From: Micavibrio aeruginosavorus ARL-13
GTDB taxonomy: Bacteria; Pseudomonadota; Alphaproteobacteria; Micavibrionales; Micavibrionaceae
Length of the DNA stretch: 64,000 bases
Direction: 5' to 3'
NCBI RefSeq assembly: GCF_000226315.1
Contig: NC_016026.1
Location: 1,984,001-2,048,000 of the forward strand
The notes beneath the pieces are model-generated. The model was not told where the DNA came from and did no database searches. It worked only from the letters and a program-made list of their open reading frames with translations. Both the position numbers and the translations under genes were made by a program. Each line of letters starts with the position of its first letter. The stretch's first letter is position 1. This document shows, piece after piece, positions 16,277 to 25,733 of this stretch.

Positions 16277-18208
16277 ATGTTCGCGAAAGTGAGCAGACCC
16301 GATCCAGCATCCGAGGCCGGGCTGGGCGCGAAAATCCGTGCCCGTTTGATGGCCAGCACATCCCACACCGACGACATCGCACAGATGAAAACGGCCCGTG
16401 GGCTTATTTCATCCTATTGGAAATCGAACCAGAAATATAAAGCCTTTGGCTTGCTGGCGGCGATGACGGCCCTGACCTTTGCCGATATTTACCTGGGCAT
16501 GGAAATGTTGAAATGGCCCGGTGCGTTTCTGAACGCCCTGGCTTCGCCAGATTTCGACGCCATGGCCCTGGGCAAAGAGGTTTTAAAATTTGTCGGGCTG
16601 GGCATCGGGTTTGCCGGGGTATGGAACTATCGCTACTTCCTTGAACGCCATTTGATTATTGGGTGGCGCGGCTATCTGACGGAACAGTTCGGTAATGCCG
16701 TCCTGAAAGGAAAATCATTCTTTCATATCAATAATTCAAAAACCGTCCCGAATATGGACCAGCGTTTGTCCGAAGACCCCGACGTCCTGGCCAGCCAGAT
16801 TGTCGAACTTTATACGGGTGGCCTGCGTGCATTTTTGAACCTGCTGGCGGCCACTTACACGCTTTACCAAATTACCGGCCCGATCGCGACCAAGGCTGCA
16901 GGTCTCGCCATTGCGGCCCCGTCACCCTTTTTCTGGGCCAGCGCCGGCACGGCATTGGTGTGCGCGGCGATCGGAACAGTCATGCTGCGCAAGACCGGGA
17001 AGCCCAGCGTTCGACTAGGCGAGCATTACGTTCACGCCCAGGGCGAAATGCGTAGCAACCTGACCAATATGTTTTCACATTCGAGTGAGATCGCATCCTA
17101 TAACGACCAGAATGTTGAACGCAAAAATTTGAAAAGCGATTTCGACGCGGTCAAAGGGCGGTGGATCAGTTTTGAAAAAATGCAGGCCCAGATTGGCGCG
17201 TTGCTGGGCATCAATAACGACATGTCAAAACTGGTCGCGTGGGGCGTGGGTGCCATAGGATATAAAATCGGCCAGATTGCAACGACCGGCGACGTTTTAA
17301 CCTACGTCAATTTTCTGGACCGACTGCGTGACAGCCTGGCCTGGCCCATGCAGGTCAGCCAGGCCATATTCAGAATCCAGACACGCGTTAATTTGATGAC
17401 CAAATTCGCGCATGAAATCGAACTTTCAAAAGACCCGCAGGATTTTTACACCGCCCATGGCAAGAACGCCAACATCAAGGTGGAAAGCGGAAATGGCCAA
17501 TCCATCATCCTGCGCGATATAAGATTGCAAAACTCTGTTCGTGATGAACCCATCCTGAACATCCCGAATCTGCAGATTAACAGGGGTGAACGCATCCTCC
17601 TGACCGGGCGATCCGGCAGTGGGAAATCGCTTTTACTGCGTTCGGTTGTCGGACTGTGGAAACATGGGGACGGTCACGTCACATTACCATCCGGTATGTC
17701 GCTGATTTTCGCGTCACAAACCCCACATATTAAGGGGAATATCACGCTCAAAGAAAACGTCATATACCCCAGCAGCGACGCCACCGCATACAACGATGAG
17801 GACGTAACCGAAGCCCTGCGACTTGCGGAACTGGATTACCTGATACCGCATCTGCACGACAAAGAACGCAATAACACATCATGGCGCGATTTATCGATCG
17901 GCGAAAAGCAACGTCTGATTTTTGCCCGTATTTTCCTGCATAAACCCGACATGGTCTTTCTGGACGAGGCCACATCGGGATTGGATGAAGATTTACAGGA
18001 TCTGATGTACAAACGCCTGCGCGAAATTTTGCCTGACGCCACGATTGTCAGCATCGCGCACCGCAGTGGATTGATGCTTTACCATACACGCCATCTGGAT
18101 ATCAAAGGCGGCACAGTGGTTGATCGGGGTACAATGGAAAAAACCACATTCCCTGCGGCGATATACCGCCCGTTTACGCCGCCACCCCCGCCATTTCAAT
18201 ATGTTTGA
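16277..18208 (+). CDS. ABCD-type ABC transporter (SbmA/BacA-like membrane domain fused to ATPase)
   Basis: The N-terminal half is an ABC_membrane_2 (SbmA/BacA-like) domain with several helices (LAAMTALTFADIYLGMEM, VLKFVGLGIGFAGVW), the RYFLERHLIIGWRGYLTEQF segment and PNMDQRLSEDPDV, typical of this group. The C-terminal half is a nucleotide-binding domain: Walker A GRSGSGKS, signature LSIGEKQRL, Walker B MVFLDEATSGLDE, switch His in IAHRS. YddA- and peroxisomal-type homologues move hydrophobic or peptide substrates; the substrate here is unknown. The ATG at 16277 (MFAKVSRP) was chosen as start; the frame is open back to an ATG at 16085, but that extension looks non-coding. Confidence 0.88.
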   Translation: MFAKVSRPDPASEAGLGAKIRARLMASTSHTDDIAQMKTARGLISSYWKSNQKYKAFGLLAAMTALTFADIYLGMEMLKWPGAFLNALASPDFDAMALGKEVLKFVGLGIGFAGVWNYRYFLERHLIIGWRGYLTEQFGNAVLKGKSFFHINNSKTVPNMDQRLSEDPDVLASQIVELYTGGLRAFLNLLAATYTLYQITGPIATKAAGLAIAAPSPFFWASAGTALVCAAIGTVMLRKTGKPSVRLGEHYVHAQGEMRSNLTNMFSHSSEIASYNDQNVERKNLKSDFDAVKGRWISFEKMQAQIGALLGINNDMSKLVAWGVGAIGYKIGQIATTGDVLTYVNFLDRLRDSLAWPMQVSQAIFRIQTRVNLMTKFAHEIELSKDPQDFYTAHGKNANIKVESGNGQSIILRDIRLQNSVRDEPILNIPNLQINRGERILLTGRSGSGKSLLLRSVVGLWKHGDGHVTLPSGMSLIFASQTPHIKGNITLKENVIYPSSDATAYNDEDVTEALRLAELDYLIPHLHDKERNNTSWRDLSIGEKQRLIFARIFLHKPDMVFLDEATSGLDEDLQDLMYKRLREILPDATIVSIAHRSGLMLYHTRHLDIKGGTVVDRGTMEKTTFPAAIYRPFTPPPPPFQYV

Positions 18209-18214
18209 TAAGCT

Positions 18215-19549
18215 CTAGGGCGCGGACCAGCTGCACGTACTCACCGCACCAGCCTTCAGGGTTATCGTTGCCTGTTTTTCGCCATGGCGGATATTGAATC
18301 GCTGGTTTCGATCACTGTCGTTCAACACCATCATGACCATGCGCCCATCAGGTGTGTGGAATGCCACATTGCGCAGTATATCATGATCATTGGACTCAAC
18401 CCGCACAGACCCCGGTGGGATGAATTTTGCGGCATGGCCAATCAGATAATACGCGACATTGCGCGTGATGGATTGATCATCAATCGTCAACGCGCCAACA
18501 CAATGCGGTTCACCGCCCGGCGTATGCGGCCCGCAAGCCGGATCAGACGCCAAGTTCCATTCCAGAACAGCACGGCCGCCATTGCGCATCACACCAATAA
18601 AAACATTGCGCGCATGCCACGCCAGATCGTCCCGGAAATTGCCATCGGCCCCCACCCATTGTTCGGTCAGATACATTTTTTGATCCGGGTGCAGGGCCTG
18701 AACCTGTGACAAGGCCTCGGGCCCGCCGTTATAGAGGTGAAAGGCAACCCCCGTCACATAGCGTTTAACCGCCGGATCGGATAAGACCGCGACCGGATAA
18801 TCCGGTTCATCGCAATTATGATCCCAGCACAAAATTTGTGTATTCAAACCGGATTTTTGCAACATGGGCCCAATATGATTTTGAATAAAATCCGCCTGTG
18901 CGGACGCGGTCATCACCATGCTGGGGTCGTTTTTGTGGTTATGCGGTTCATTTTGCAACGTCATGGCATGAACGGGAATACCATGCGACTTCATCGTTTC
19001 AAGATAGCGGACGAGGTAGCGCGCATACACGTCATAACAGTCCGGTTTCAACGACCCGCCCACGAAACTGCCATTATCCTTCATCCATGGCGGCGCAGAC
19101 CACGGACTGGCCATGATCCGTATATCCGGGTTGATGGACAGGATGTCTTTCAGCACGGGGATGACATGTTCATCCCCCGCCATAATATCAAAACGCGACA
19201 GGGAAAAATCCGTCTGGCCAGGAGGAAGGTCGTTGTAAGAATAACTTTTGGTGCTGAGGTCCGATGCGCCAATCGTCAAACGCAGAAAACTGACACCGAT
19301 CCCCCGCCCGTCTCGGGTAAATAATTCGCGCAGCAAATCCTGGCGCGCAGATGGCGCCAGCCTTGCTATTAACATGGCGCTGCCCCCTGTCAGGGAAAAT
19401 CCAAAACCGTCCATGCTTTGGTGGGTATGGGCCGCATCAACGGTCAATGTCGGATATGCATTATCACGAAAAAGGGCAGACAGCGTGTGCCGCCGATGCG
19501 CCAACAGCGCGGCGCGGTCCCCCGTCGTCGTAAAAACATCCATCAACAT
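18215..19549 (-). CDS. Glycoside hydrolase family 30 enzyme
   Basis: A retaining (beta/alpha)8 glycosidase related to glucosylceramidases and beta-1,6-glucanases. Family landmarks are QSMDGFGFSLTGGSA near the N-terminus, LRLTIGASDLS, MASPWSAPPWMK, the acid/base Glu in LQNEP (E201), and the nucleophile Glu in LTEQWVG (E296), followed by a small beta-domain. The 444 residues lack a signal peptide, so the enzyme is predicted intracellular. It ends convergently 6 bases from the ABC transporter gene. With the GH3 enzyme it suggests use of beta-glucosides or beta-1,6-glucan fragments. The exact substrate cannot be read. Confidence 0.92.
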   Translation of the reverse strand: MLMDVFTTTGDRAALLAHRRHTLSALFRDNAYPTLTVDAAHTHQSMDGFGFSLTGGSAMLIARLAPSARQDLLRELFTRDGRGIGVSFLRLTIGASDLSTKSYSYNDLPPGQTDFSLSRFDIMAGDEHVIPVLKDILSINPDIRIMASPWSAPPWMKDNGSFVGGSLKPDCYDVYARYLVRYLETMKSHGIPVHAMTLQNEPHNHKNDPSMVMTASAQADFIQNHIGPMLQKSGLNTQILCWDHNCDEPDYPVAVLSDPAVKRYVTGVAFHLYNGGPEALSQVQALHPDQKMYLTEQWVGADGNFRDDLAWHARNVFIGVMRNGGRAVLEWNLASDPACGPHTPGGEPHCVGALTIDDQSITRNVAYYLIGHAAKFIPPGSVRVESNDHDILRNVAFHTPDGRMVMMVLNDSDRNQRFNIRHGEKQATITLKAGAVSTCSWSAP

Positions 19550-19729
19550 GTCCTGCTCCCTGTTCCGGGTCCGTATGGCGGGCCTCTTATTTGGAACGCC
19601 GGAAAATTACGTCAAACCATCTCAAATGGCAACGTGAACCGCTTCGGAGCTTTTTTCTGGACAGCCCAAAAAGAACTGCCCTATAGTAGCCAAATTATGA
19701 AAAACAAATAAAAACAGGGACTTAAACCC

Positions 19730-20434
19730 ATGACCGCATCCTATTTGACCCGCATCTTCCGCGCCCGGACCACCCCTGCCATGGCCGCTGTCATTTTGGG
19801 CGGCACCCTGTCTGGCTGCGCCGCTTTTACCGAGCCACCCTACCCGCTCACCACGGGGGAGCAAGATCTGGTGCATACGATTTTCGCCGGACAGGTGAAC
19901 ACAGCCGTCGTGAATAAATATCTGGATCAGGATCCCAATAAATGTTCAGAGGCGAAAACGATCAGCCCGCGATCCATCATCTTTTACCATGGCCACCATG
20001 CGCATGATTACAGCGACAGGACAAAACCAGAATCCATCAGTCTGTTCGCACATGAAATGACCCATATCTGGCAGGCACAAAACTGGTCCCTGTTCAAACA
20101 GGCATGGAAATTGTGCCAGACCTATGACTACGACGTGACGGCAGAAAGCCGCTTCGACGACTTTTGCAACGAACAGCAAGCATCGATGATTGAAGATTAT
20201 GTGCGGTATTATATCGCCGCCGAACCGAAATTCCCTATTCGACTGCTGAACAATGAGAAGCCGGAAAAACTGGCTTTAATGACCGCGCTGATTGAAAAAA
20301 CATTTCCTGGCCTGGCCCGGGAACGGGCTCGGACCGAGCACGCTTACCCAACAACATTGGCGGCACGGGAAAAAATCGAAACCTATCGCCGCGACAACAA
20401 GATCAAGACAGTGACTGTCAATGTCTGTCGCTAG
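19730..20434 (+). CDS. Lipoprotein with a zincin-like HExxH motif
   Basis: The N-terminus is basic then hydrophobic (AMAAVILGGT) and ends in the lipobox LSGC (Cys30), so it is predicted to be lipid-anchored, probably in the outer membrane. HEMTH at 108-112 within SLFAHEMTHIWQAQNWSLFKQ is a zinc-metallopeptidase-like helix; downstream Glu/Asp residues in FDDFCNEQQASMIEDYV could give the third ligand. It resembles the HE(M)THxWQ proteins often annotated as Vgr-related in alphaproteobacteria. Activity is not proven. The gene stands alone, with the neighbours convergent or divergent. Confidence 0.75.
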   Translation: MTASYLTRIFRARTTPAMAAVILGGTLSGCAAFTEPPYPLTTGEQDLVHTIFAGQVNTAVVNKYLDQDPNKCSEAKTISPRSIIFYHGHHAHDYSDRTKPESISLFAHEMTHIWQAQNWSLFKQAWKLCQTYDYDVTAESRFDDFCNEQQASMIEDYVRYYIAAEPKFPIRLLNNEKPEKLALMTALIEKTFPGLARERARTEHAYPTTLAAREKIETYRRDNKIKTVTVNVCR

Positions 20435-20440
20435 GAAGAT

Positions 20441-21103
20441 CTAGGCCGCCGCCACCTGCGCACAGATGGTTGGCAATTCCCGGATAATGTGGCGCACGGC
20501 CTCCTCGGCCTTGACCAGGAAATCAGGGTGGCTGTTAATCATGTGATAGCGCGGATGGTCCGACCAGATTTTATGAATTTTTTCATCAATCAACGCCGCC
20601 TGTGACGCCGTTTCAACACGCAGGGGGTTATCATGGTTATAGCCATGTTCTTCCGTCGGCGTGCGCAAATGGATCACGCAATGATACCGCGCATATTCCG
20701 CCGCCAGACTGGATTGCGCCGCCGCCCAGAAATCAGCCTCATCACCCTGCCAATAGGCCAGCCCATCCAGAACCCCGCGATCGCACAGACCAACGGGCCA
20801 TTTCTTTTCGCCCTCAACGATTGATTCCAGTTCCTGCTGAATATGCAGAATGGCGCGTTGCGACGCACGAATGCCCAGCGTTGTATTTAAACGCCAGAAC
20901 CCGCCGCCAAAGACGATGGAGGCCGCTTCGGGCAGGATAACAACATGCTCGCACAAATCTTTGCGGATGATTTCCAGCACAGCCGTTTTCCCTGCGCCCG
21001 GGCCACCAGTTACAACGATCAAGCGCGGCCGCCCATCATCTGCAAAAGCCCCGCCACTGCACGCCTTGTCACACACTGCAGGTTGGTTGGGTATTTGCGT
21101 CAT
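20441..21103 (-). CDS. AAA_28-type P-loop ATPase/kinase-like protein
   Basis: A 220-residue nucleotide-binding protein with Walker A GGPGAGKT and CDRG in GLCDRGVLDGLAYW, the pattern of the AAA_28 family (NadR- and Ttd14-like). Later motifs are IHLRTP and YHMIN. The likely role is phosphorylating or binding a small molecule; the substrate is unknown. The start at 21103 is preferred to an earlier in-frame start at 21145 because its ATG overlaps the TGA of the upstream beta-CASP gene (ATGA at 21100-21103), the usual coupled arrangement. It ends 6 bases from the convergent lipoprotein gene. Confidence 0.85.
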   Translation of the reverse strand: MTQIPNQPAVCDKACSGGAFADDGRPRLIVVTGGPGAGKTAVLEIIRKDLCEHVVILPEAASIVFGGGFWRLNTTLGIRASQRAILHIQQELESIVEGEKKWPVGLCDRGVLDGLAYWQGDEADFWAAAQSSLAAEYARYHCVIHLRTPTEEHGYNHDNPLRVETASQAALIDEKIHKIWSDHPRYHMINSHPDFLVKAEEAVRHIIRELPTICAQVAAA

Positions 21104-22467
21104 AAATCCTCGCTCTGCATATAAGACGGCACAATCGCGTTCCACCCGAACGTTTCTTCGACCTTATCGCGCATGGCGTTGGCGGCATTGATTTCACCAT
21201 GGGTGATAAAAACGCGGCGTGGGGCCGATTGAAAATTCCCCAGCCAGCTTAAAATCTCGGCATAATCGGCATGGGCCGACATGCTGTCCAGCATGGCAAT
21301 TTCCGCGCGCACGGGCCAGATACTGCCGTGGATTTTCAATTCTTTTTCCCCGCGGGCCAGACGGTCCCCCCGCGTTCCAGCGGCCTGAAACCCGGTCAGT
21401 AAAATCGTATTCTTTGCATCCCCAATATAGTTTTTCAGGTGATGCAACACGCGGCCGCCAGTCGCCATTCCACTGGCCGAGATAATAATTTTCGGCATGT
21501 TGTTATTGCGATTGTTTTCGTTAATCGCCTTGGACTCTGCAACTGTACGGGTATAGCGCGCAACGCTGCATAACGCATCGCATTCCTCGGCGGACAGGCG
21601 ATGATCGCTCATATGGCGTTTCAGCATATCGGTGGCGTTAATCGCCATCGGACTGTCCAGAAAGATGGGAATGTCCGGGATACGGTTTTCACTGCGCAGG
21701 ACATAGATGTGATAAAGCAAGGCCTGAGCCCGCCCTACAGCAAAGGCCGGAATGACCACGGTTCCGCCACGGTTCACCGTCCGTCGGACCACCGCTTCAA
21801 TTTCATCGGTCGGGTCGTCCTTGTCATGCAGGCGATCACCATAGGTGGATTCCAGAACCAGGTAATCAGCATCCTGCATCTTTGCCGGCGGTTTCATCAC
21901 CGGGTTATGCAGGCGGCCAATATCACCGGAAAACAAAACCGACGTGTATCCATCCGTAATTCGGACAAACGCAGCCCCCAGAATATGCCCCGCCCGGTGG
22001 AAGGTAAAACTCAGCTCATCCGTCAACCCATGGGGTGTGCCAAAAGACAAGGGCCGGAAATATTGCAGGGATTCGCGCGCATCATCTTCGGTATAAAGCG
22101 GCAAAGCCGGGTGATGTTTGGTCCACCCGTAACGGTTGGCCTCGGCCGCGTCATCTTCCTGTAAATGGCCAGAATCGGGCAACAGGATCTTGCACAGATC
22201 AAACGTCGCATCGGTACAGTAAATGGGGCCGCGAAATCCCGCCTTGACCAGTTTGGGAATGTAACCGCTATGATCAATATGCGCATGGGTCAGAATGACC
22301 GCGTCAATCGCGTTGGGGGCCACGGGCAACCCGTCCCAGTTCCGCGAGCGTAGTTCCTTTGACCCCTGAAACAGGCCGCAATCAATCAGATATTTTTTGC
22401 CGCCATGTTCCAGAAGATATTTGGACCCGGTTACCGTTTCCGTTGCACCGAGAAAAGTCAGTTTCAT
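21100..22467 (-). CDS. Metallo-beta-lactamase/beta-CASP hydrolase (CPSF73-like RNase family)
   Basis: The 455 residues begin with the metallo-beta-lactamase core (LTFLGATETVTGSKYLLE, metal motif THAHIDHSG, then the HILGAAF and FSGDIG motifs). They continue into the beta-CASP insertion (LESTYGDR, VIPAFAVGRAQ, PIFLDSPMA, IISASGMATGGRVLHHL) and end with SAHADY and FITHGE. Bacterial members of this CPSF73/Ysh1-like group are probable RNA endo- or exonucleases acting in the cytoplasm. The gene overlaps the ATPase gene that follows by 4 bases, and it starts 21 bases after the DUF350 gene, so the three are probably one operon. Confidence 0.92.
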   Translation of the reverse strand: MKLTFLGATETVTGSKYLLEHGGKKYLIDCGLFQGSKELRSRNWDGLPVAPNAIDAVILTHAHIDHSGYIPKLVKAGFRGPIYCTDATFDLCKILLPDSGHLQEDDAAEANRYGWTKHHPALPLYTEDDARESLQYFRPLSFGTPHGLTDELSFTFHRAGHILGAAFVRITDGYTSVLFSGDIGRLHNPVMKPPAKMQDADYLVLESTYGDRLHDKDDPTDEIEAVVRRTVNRGGTVVIPAFAVGRAQALLYHIYVLRSENRIPDIPIFLDSPMAINATDMLKRHMSDHRLSAEECDALCSVARYTRTVAESKAINENNRNNNMPKIIISASGMATGGRVLHHLKNYIGDAKNTILLTGFQAAGTRGDRLARGEKELKIHGSIWPVRAEIAMLDSMSAHADYAEILSWLGNFQSAPRRVFITHGEINAANAMRDKVEETFGWNAIVPSYMQSEDL

Positions 22468-22488
22468 CGCCCCATTCTCCTTAACCGC

Positions 22489-23373
22489 TTACAGCGACGA
22501 CATCAAAATGCCGAGGGAGATGTAAATCGCCGCCTGTAAGGCACCGATAGCGATATTTCTCTGGTCCAGAACTTCGGACTGTACATCGACGCGGAACAGA
22601 ATAATTTTTTCCGCAATCAGGCATAAAATGCGCCACACTGCCACGGCAATGATGGACACGACAAACCAGGCCGCCAACAAAGGAACAATATCGTACACTT
22701 CATAGACAACGATCTGCGCGGCCATGGCAATCGCAAACGCCGTTCCAATTTTCTTCCCGGCAAAACGCAAGGCCAGCGCCCGATTGTCTTGCTTCAAATA
22801 ATCCTGCAAACCCGCGCCATTGCTGCCGGGACGGAAAATTTTAATGCTGATCCACGTCACGACCGTCAGAATAACCTGCGACACGGCATAACCACCCAAC
22901 AGGGCGATGGCCCCATCAACCGAATCCGGCGTGGTCCACACCATCAAAGCGCGAATAATAATCGCTGCCGCCAGAATATTCGCCGCGTCCGCAATCGCCA
23001 CCGCCACATTGCCGCCAACAATTTCGTCACGCAATGAAACATCGCGCAACGTCACCCGATCAAAAATGATCCGGGTCAGGGCCATCAGACCGATCCCCAG
23101 AACCCCAAACACCGCAACCGCCGCGACCGTGTGAAAAATTGTATTATCAGGACGGCCATACACCAGGCCGCTCAGGACAATTGTCACCGCCAGCGTGGTC
23201 GATGCCAGAGAGATACCAAACGCCGGATTATCCTTGCACAGCAATTCATCAGAGGCATGAATGTGCGCAATCACCCCGGAAAACAGGCGCAATGACGTAA
23301 ACAACCCGATGACGACCAGAAAATTCAAAGCCAGAATAGCGTTGTAATAGTGGTCCCAGTAAATCATATCCAT
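22489..23373 (-). CDS. DUF350 inner-membrane protein with two repeats
   Basis: A 294-residue integral membrane protein with about eight hydrophobic helices arranged as two DUF350 (YjfL-like) units. Each has a conserved small-residue helix (NPAFGISLASTTLAVTIVLSGL; the second begins after KQDNRALALRFAGKKIGTAFAIAMA). The family is widespread and functionally uncharacterised. It is the probable first gene of an operon with the beta-CASP hydrolase and the AAA_28 ATPase. Confidence 0.88.
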   Translation of the reverse strand: MDMIYWDHYYNAILALNFLVVIGLFTSLRLFSGVIAHIHASDELLCKDNPAFGISLASTTLAVTIVLSGLVYGRPDNTIFHTVAAVAVFGVLGIGLMALTRIIFDRVTLRDVSLRDEIVGGNVAVAIADAANILAAAIIIRALMVWTTPDSVDGAIALLGGYAVSQVILTVVTWISIKIFRPGSNGAGLQDYLKQDNRALALRFAGKKIGTAFAIAMAAQIVVYEVYDIVPLLAAWFVVSIIAVAVWRILCLIAEKIILFRVDVQSEVLDQRNIAIGALQAAIYISLGILMSSL

Positions 23374-23660
23374 TGCGCGTCATCCCGCTGTCAGTGTTGG
23401 GGTAGAATCTGTGGGCACCACTATATACGGATCACTCGTCAGTTTCTCCCCCGATCATAGAAAAATGTCAGGGCCCCGGCACTGGCCAGAAATATGAAAA
23501 CTCCGTTATCAGTACGACAAAGATATGGAAGATATAAAGCCATAGACATGCTTTCACCGGTTACAATCCTGTCGTTCGTAACCGCTTGTTTGATTTCAGG
23601 CGCAAGCGATCTGGTTCGCATGGAGCACCGACTATACAATTCCATAGCGCCAACGCTTAT
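23374..23660. other. Region upstream of the DUF350 operon, no confident gene
   Basis: Short frames exist on both strands (23645-23439 minus, 23494-23763 plus). The plus frame reads straight through the terminator stem and into the decarboxylase gene, and neither resembles a known family. The region probably holds the promoter of the DUF350 operon. Confidence 0.4.
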
Positions 23661-23663
23661 AAA

Positions 23664-23687
23664 AAAGGCCCGTAAAAACGGGCCTTT
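23664..23687 (-). terminator. Intrinsic terminator of the decarboxylase gene
   Basis: Perfect 10-base arms (AAAGGCCCGT and ACGGGCCTTT) with a 4-base loop. On the minus strand a run of T follows, 13 bases after the decarboxylase stop. The structure could also work on the plus strand. Confidence 0.85.
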
Positions 23688-23699
23688 CTCTTTTTCTGG

Positions 23700-24911
23700 T
23701 TACGCAACCCTGCGCACTCTCTTTTTTTGCCTGACTTTGACCTGTTCAATTTTGATAACCTGATCAAACCCGTTGAAAGGCGTGCGACTAATCTCGCCAT
23801 AAGCGCCAAGCTGGTCAATAATGATCCAGTCTCCTTCACCAATATCGGCTGGCAACATAAAGGGGCCCTTCATCATATCGATGGAGTCACAGGTCGGGCC
23901 CGCAAAACGGAAGGGCACCAAGTCGGAAGACGGCTGCGCGCCCCCCACCCGAACCATTTCGACGGGATAAAATAAATCTGCCGTCGGCCCACCCTCGAAC
24001 ATGCCGCCATAAGTTCCGTCGTTCAGGTACAACAAATCGCCCTTACGCAATTCCACCCGCACGACCAGAGCCCCACCGGCGGCCACCAGACCGCGCCCCG
24101 GTTCGCACAGCAAATGCAGATGGGATTGACCATTGCGCGCCAGCGTATCATTGACCACGGCCACATAATCCGCGAACGGCGGTGGCGGGTTATCTGGTGA
24201 CAGATTGGCCGGGAAACCACCGCCAATATCCAGCGCATCGACATGCACACCACTGGCGGTAATAACATCCAACGCGGCCTGAACCGCACGGCCATAAGAT
24301 TGCGTTTGCAGGCAATGTGTGCCCACATGGAACGATACGCCCAGTTTCACGCAATACCCTCGTGCACGTTGCAACAAATCAATCGCCAGAACCGGCTGTG
24401 CGCCAAATTTGGCGGAAAAATCGACCGCCACCTTTTCCTTTGGCACCGCCATGCGAACAAACAAGATCAGATCATCGACCGGCCCAAGCACATCAACGAT
24501 TTTTTGCAATTCGTCGGCGGAATCCAGAACGAAGCGGCGCACATTATAATGATGATACGCTTCATAAATTGATTCCCGCGCCTTGACCGGGTGCATGAAA
24601 TAAATCGTGGCCGTTGGCATCAGACGATGGATCAATTTTACTTCGTTGATCGACGCGCAATCGAAATTGCGTACGCCACCCGCGATAAAGGACTGAATAA
24701 CCCGTTCATCCGGATTGCATTTGACGGCGTACAGAACGTCGCCTGGGAAGGTCGTCGTAAATTCGCGCGCTTTATCCATCAAAACATCAGGGCGCAACAC
24801 CGACACGGGGTAACGCGGTTTCGTATCCCGGATATACCGGGCCAGATCGTTGATTTGCGGGAATGTAGAATGGTCCTGTGACGGAGCTGTGGCCCCGAAT
24901 GTGTGATGCAT
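23700..24911 (-). CDS. PLP-dependent ornithine/lysine decarboxylase (fold type III)
   Basis: The enzyme probably makes putrescine or cadaverine for polyamine synthesis. Seen in order: the PLP lysine in VLYAVKCN, FDCASINEV, HVGTHC, DIGGGFP, the phosphate-binding CEPGRG, and the C-terminal GPTCDSIDM with the active-site Cys and substrate-contacting Asp. About 403 residues match the short alphaproteobacterial ornithine decarboxylase-like branch rather than the long speC type. The ATG at 24911 is chosen; a TTG at 24926 is the only upstream alternative. Ornithine and lysine specificity cannot be separated from sequence alone. It is a monocistronic gene ended by the 23664-23687 terminator. Confidence 0.9.
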   Translation of the reverse strand: MHHTFGATAPSQDHSTFPQINDLARYIRDTKPRYPVSVLRPDVLMDKAREFTTTFPGDVLYAVKCNPDERVIQSFIAGGVRNFDCASINEVKLIHRLMPTATIYFMHPVKARESIYEAYHHYNVRRFVLDSADELQKIVDVLGPVDDLILFVRMAVPKEKVAVDFSAKFGAQPVLAIDLLQRARGYCVKLGVSFHVGTHCLQTQSYGRAVQAALDVITASGVHVDALDIGGGFPANLSPDNPPPPFADYVAVVNDTLARNGQSHLHLLCEPGRGLVAAGGALVVRVELRKGDLLYLNDGTYGGMFEGGPTADLFYPVEMVRVGGAQPSSDLVPFRFAGPTCDSIDMMKGPFMLPADIGEGDWIIIDQLGAYGEISRTPFNGFDQVIKIEQVKVRQKKRVRRVA

Positions 24912-25164
24912 GATCGTCAAACCCAATTAAGAGGGCACGGAGCCCGGTTAATTATCAAGTTTTCCGTCGCTGCATAACCTTAACATCTTGGGAGAAGGGC
25001 CATAGACGCGTGCGTTACTTCATTTATACCACGAAACGCCGTCCCCTCGCAATAAAACGGGGCCGCCCAAAAGGGCAAAAAATTATAAAACAAAAGCAAT
25101 ACTTTAAACCCGCGCGCCGGGGCGCTACACTCTCTCCCGGGCCATCACCGGACAGGAGCTTGCC

Positions 25165-25674
25165 ATGCCCTTTAAAGCCTATATCGACGACATTCCCGAC
25201 TTCCCCGAACCCGGCGTTGTCTTCCGGGACATCTCACCCCTGCTGGCACAAAAATTTCCGGAGGTGGTCCATGCCTTCGCCGATCTGTTTCCCGCGCACG
25301 AACTGGCCGACATTGATGGCTTTGCCGGCGTTGATTCGCGTGGCTTTATTTTCGCCTCAGCTCTGGCCGCCCATTGCCAGAAAAATTTCATCATGCCGCG
25401 CAAGGCCGGGAAATTGCCGCAACCTTATGCCGAGGCGGAATACGCGTTGGAATACGGCACGGCGAAATTGCACCTGAAACCCGGCAGCGGCAATGTCATC
25501 ATTATCGATGACGTTCTGGCCACCGGCGGCACGTTAAAAGCCACCGCCGGATTGTGCCAGGATGCCGGATATAATGTGAAGGGCTTCGCGGTTCTGATCG
25601 ACCTGAAATTCCTCAATGACTTTCAATGGAACGGCATGCGCGCCCGGTCCGTGATGACGTATGATGCGCCATAA
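25165..25674 (+). CDS. apt: Adenine phosphoribosyltransferase
   Basis: The enzyme salvages adenine to AMP using PRPP. The 169 residues show the N-terminal DIPDFPEPGVVFRDISPLL, the GFAGVDSRGFIFASALA loop, and the PRPP-binding VIIIDDVLATGGTLKA. A clear ribosome site (AGGAG) lies 7 bases before the ATG. The gene is flanked by unrelated genes and probably transcribed alone. Confidence 0.96.
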   Translation: MPFKAYIDDIPDFPEPGVVFRDISPLLAQKFPEVVHAFADLFPAHELADIDGFAGVDSRGFIFASALAAHCQKNFIMPRKAGKLPQPYAEAEYALEYGTAKLHLKPGSGNVIIIDDVLATGGTLKATAGLCQDAGYNVKGFAVLIDLKFLNDFQWNGMRARSVMTYDAP

Positions 25675-25733
25675 AAATATGTAAATAAATTTCAGGGGGT
25701 GAACTCTCGCCCCAAAAATCATAGAATGGGGCC

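Noticed and set aside
23494-23763. 89-codon plus-strand frame before the decarboxylase
   Set aside because: It runs through a strong terminator stem and into the antisense strand of a confident gene.
25010-25477. 155-codon plus-strand frame overlapping apt
   Set aside because: It lies out of frame with a clear apt gene that has its own ribosome site, and the product is low-complexity Pro/Arg.
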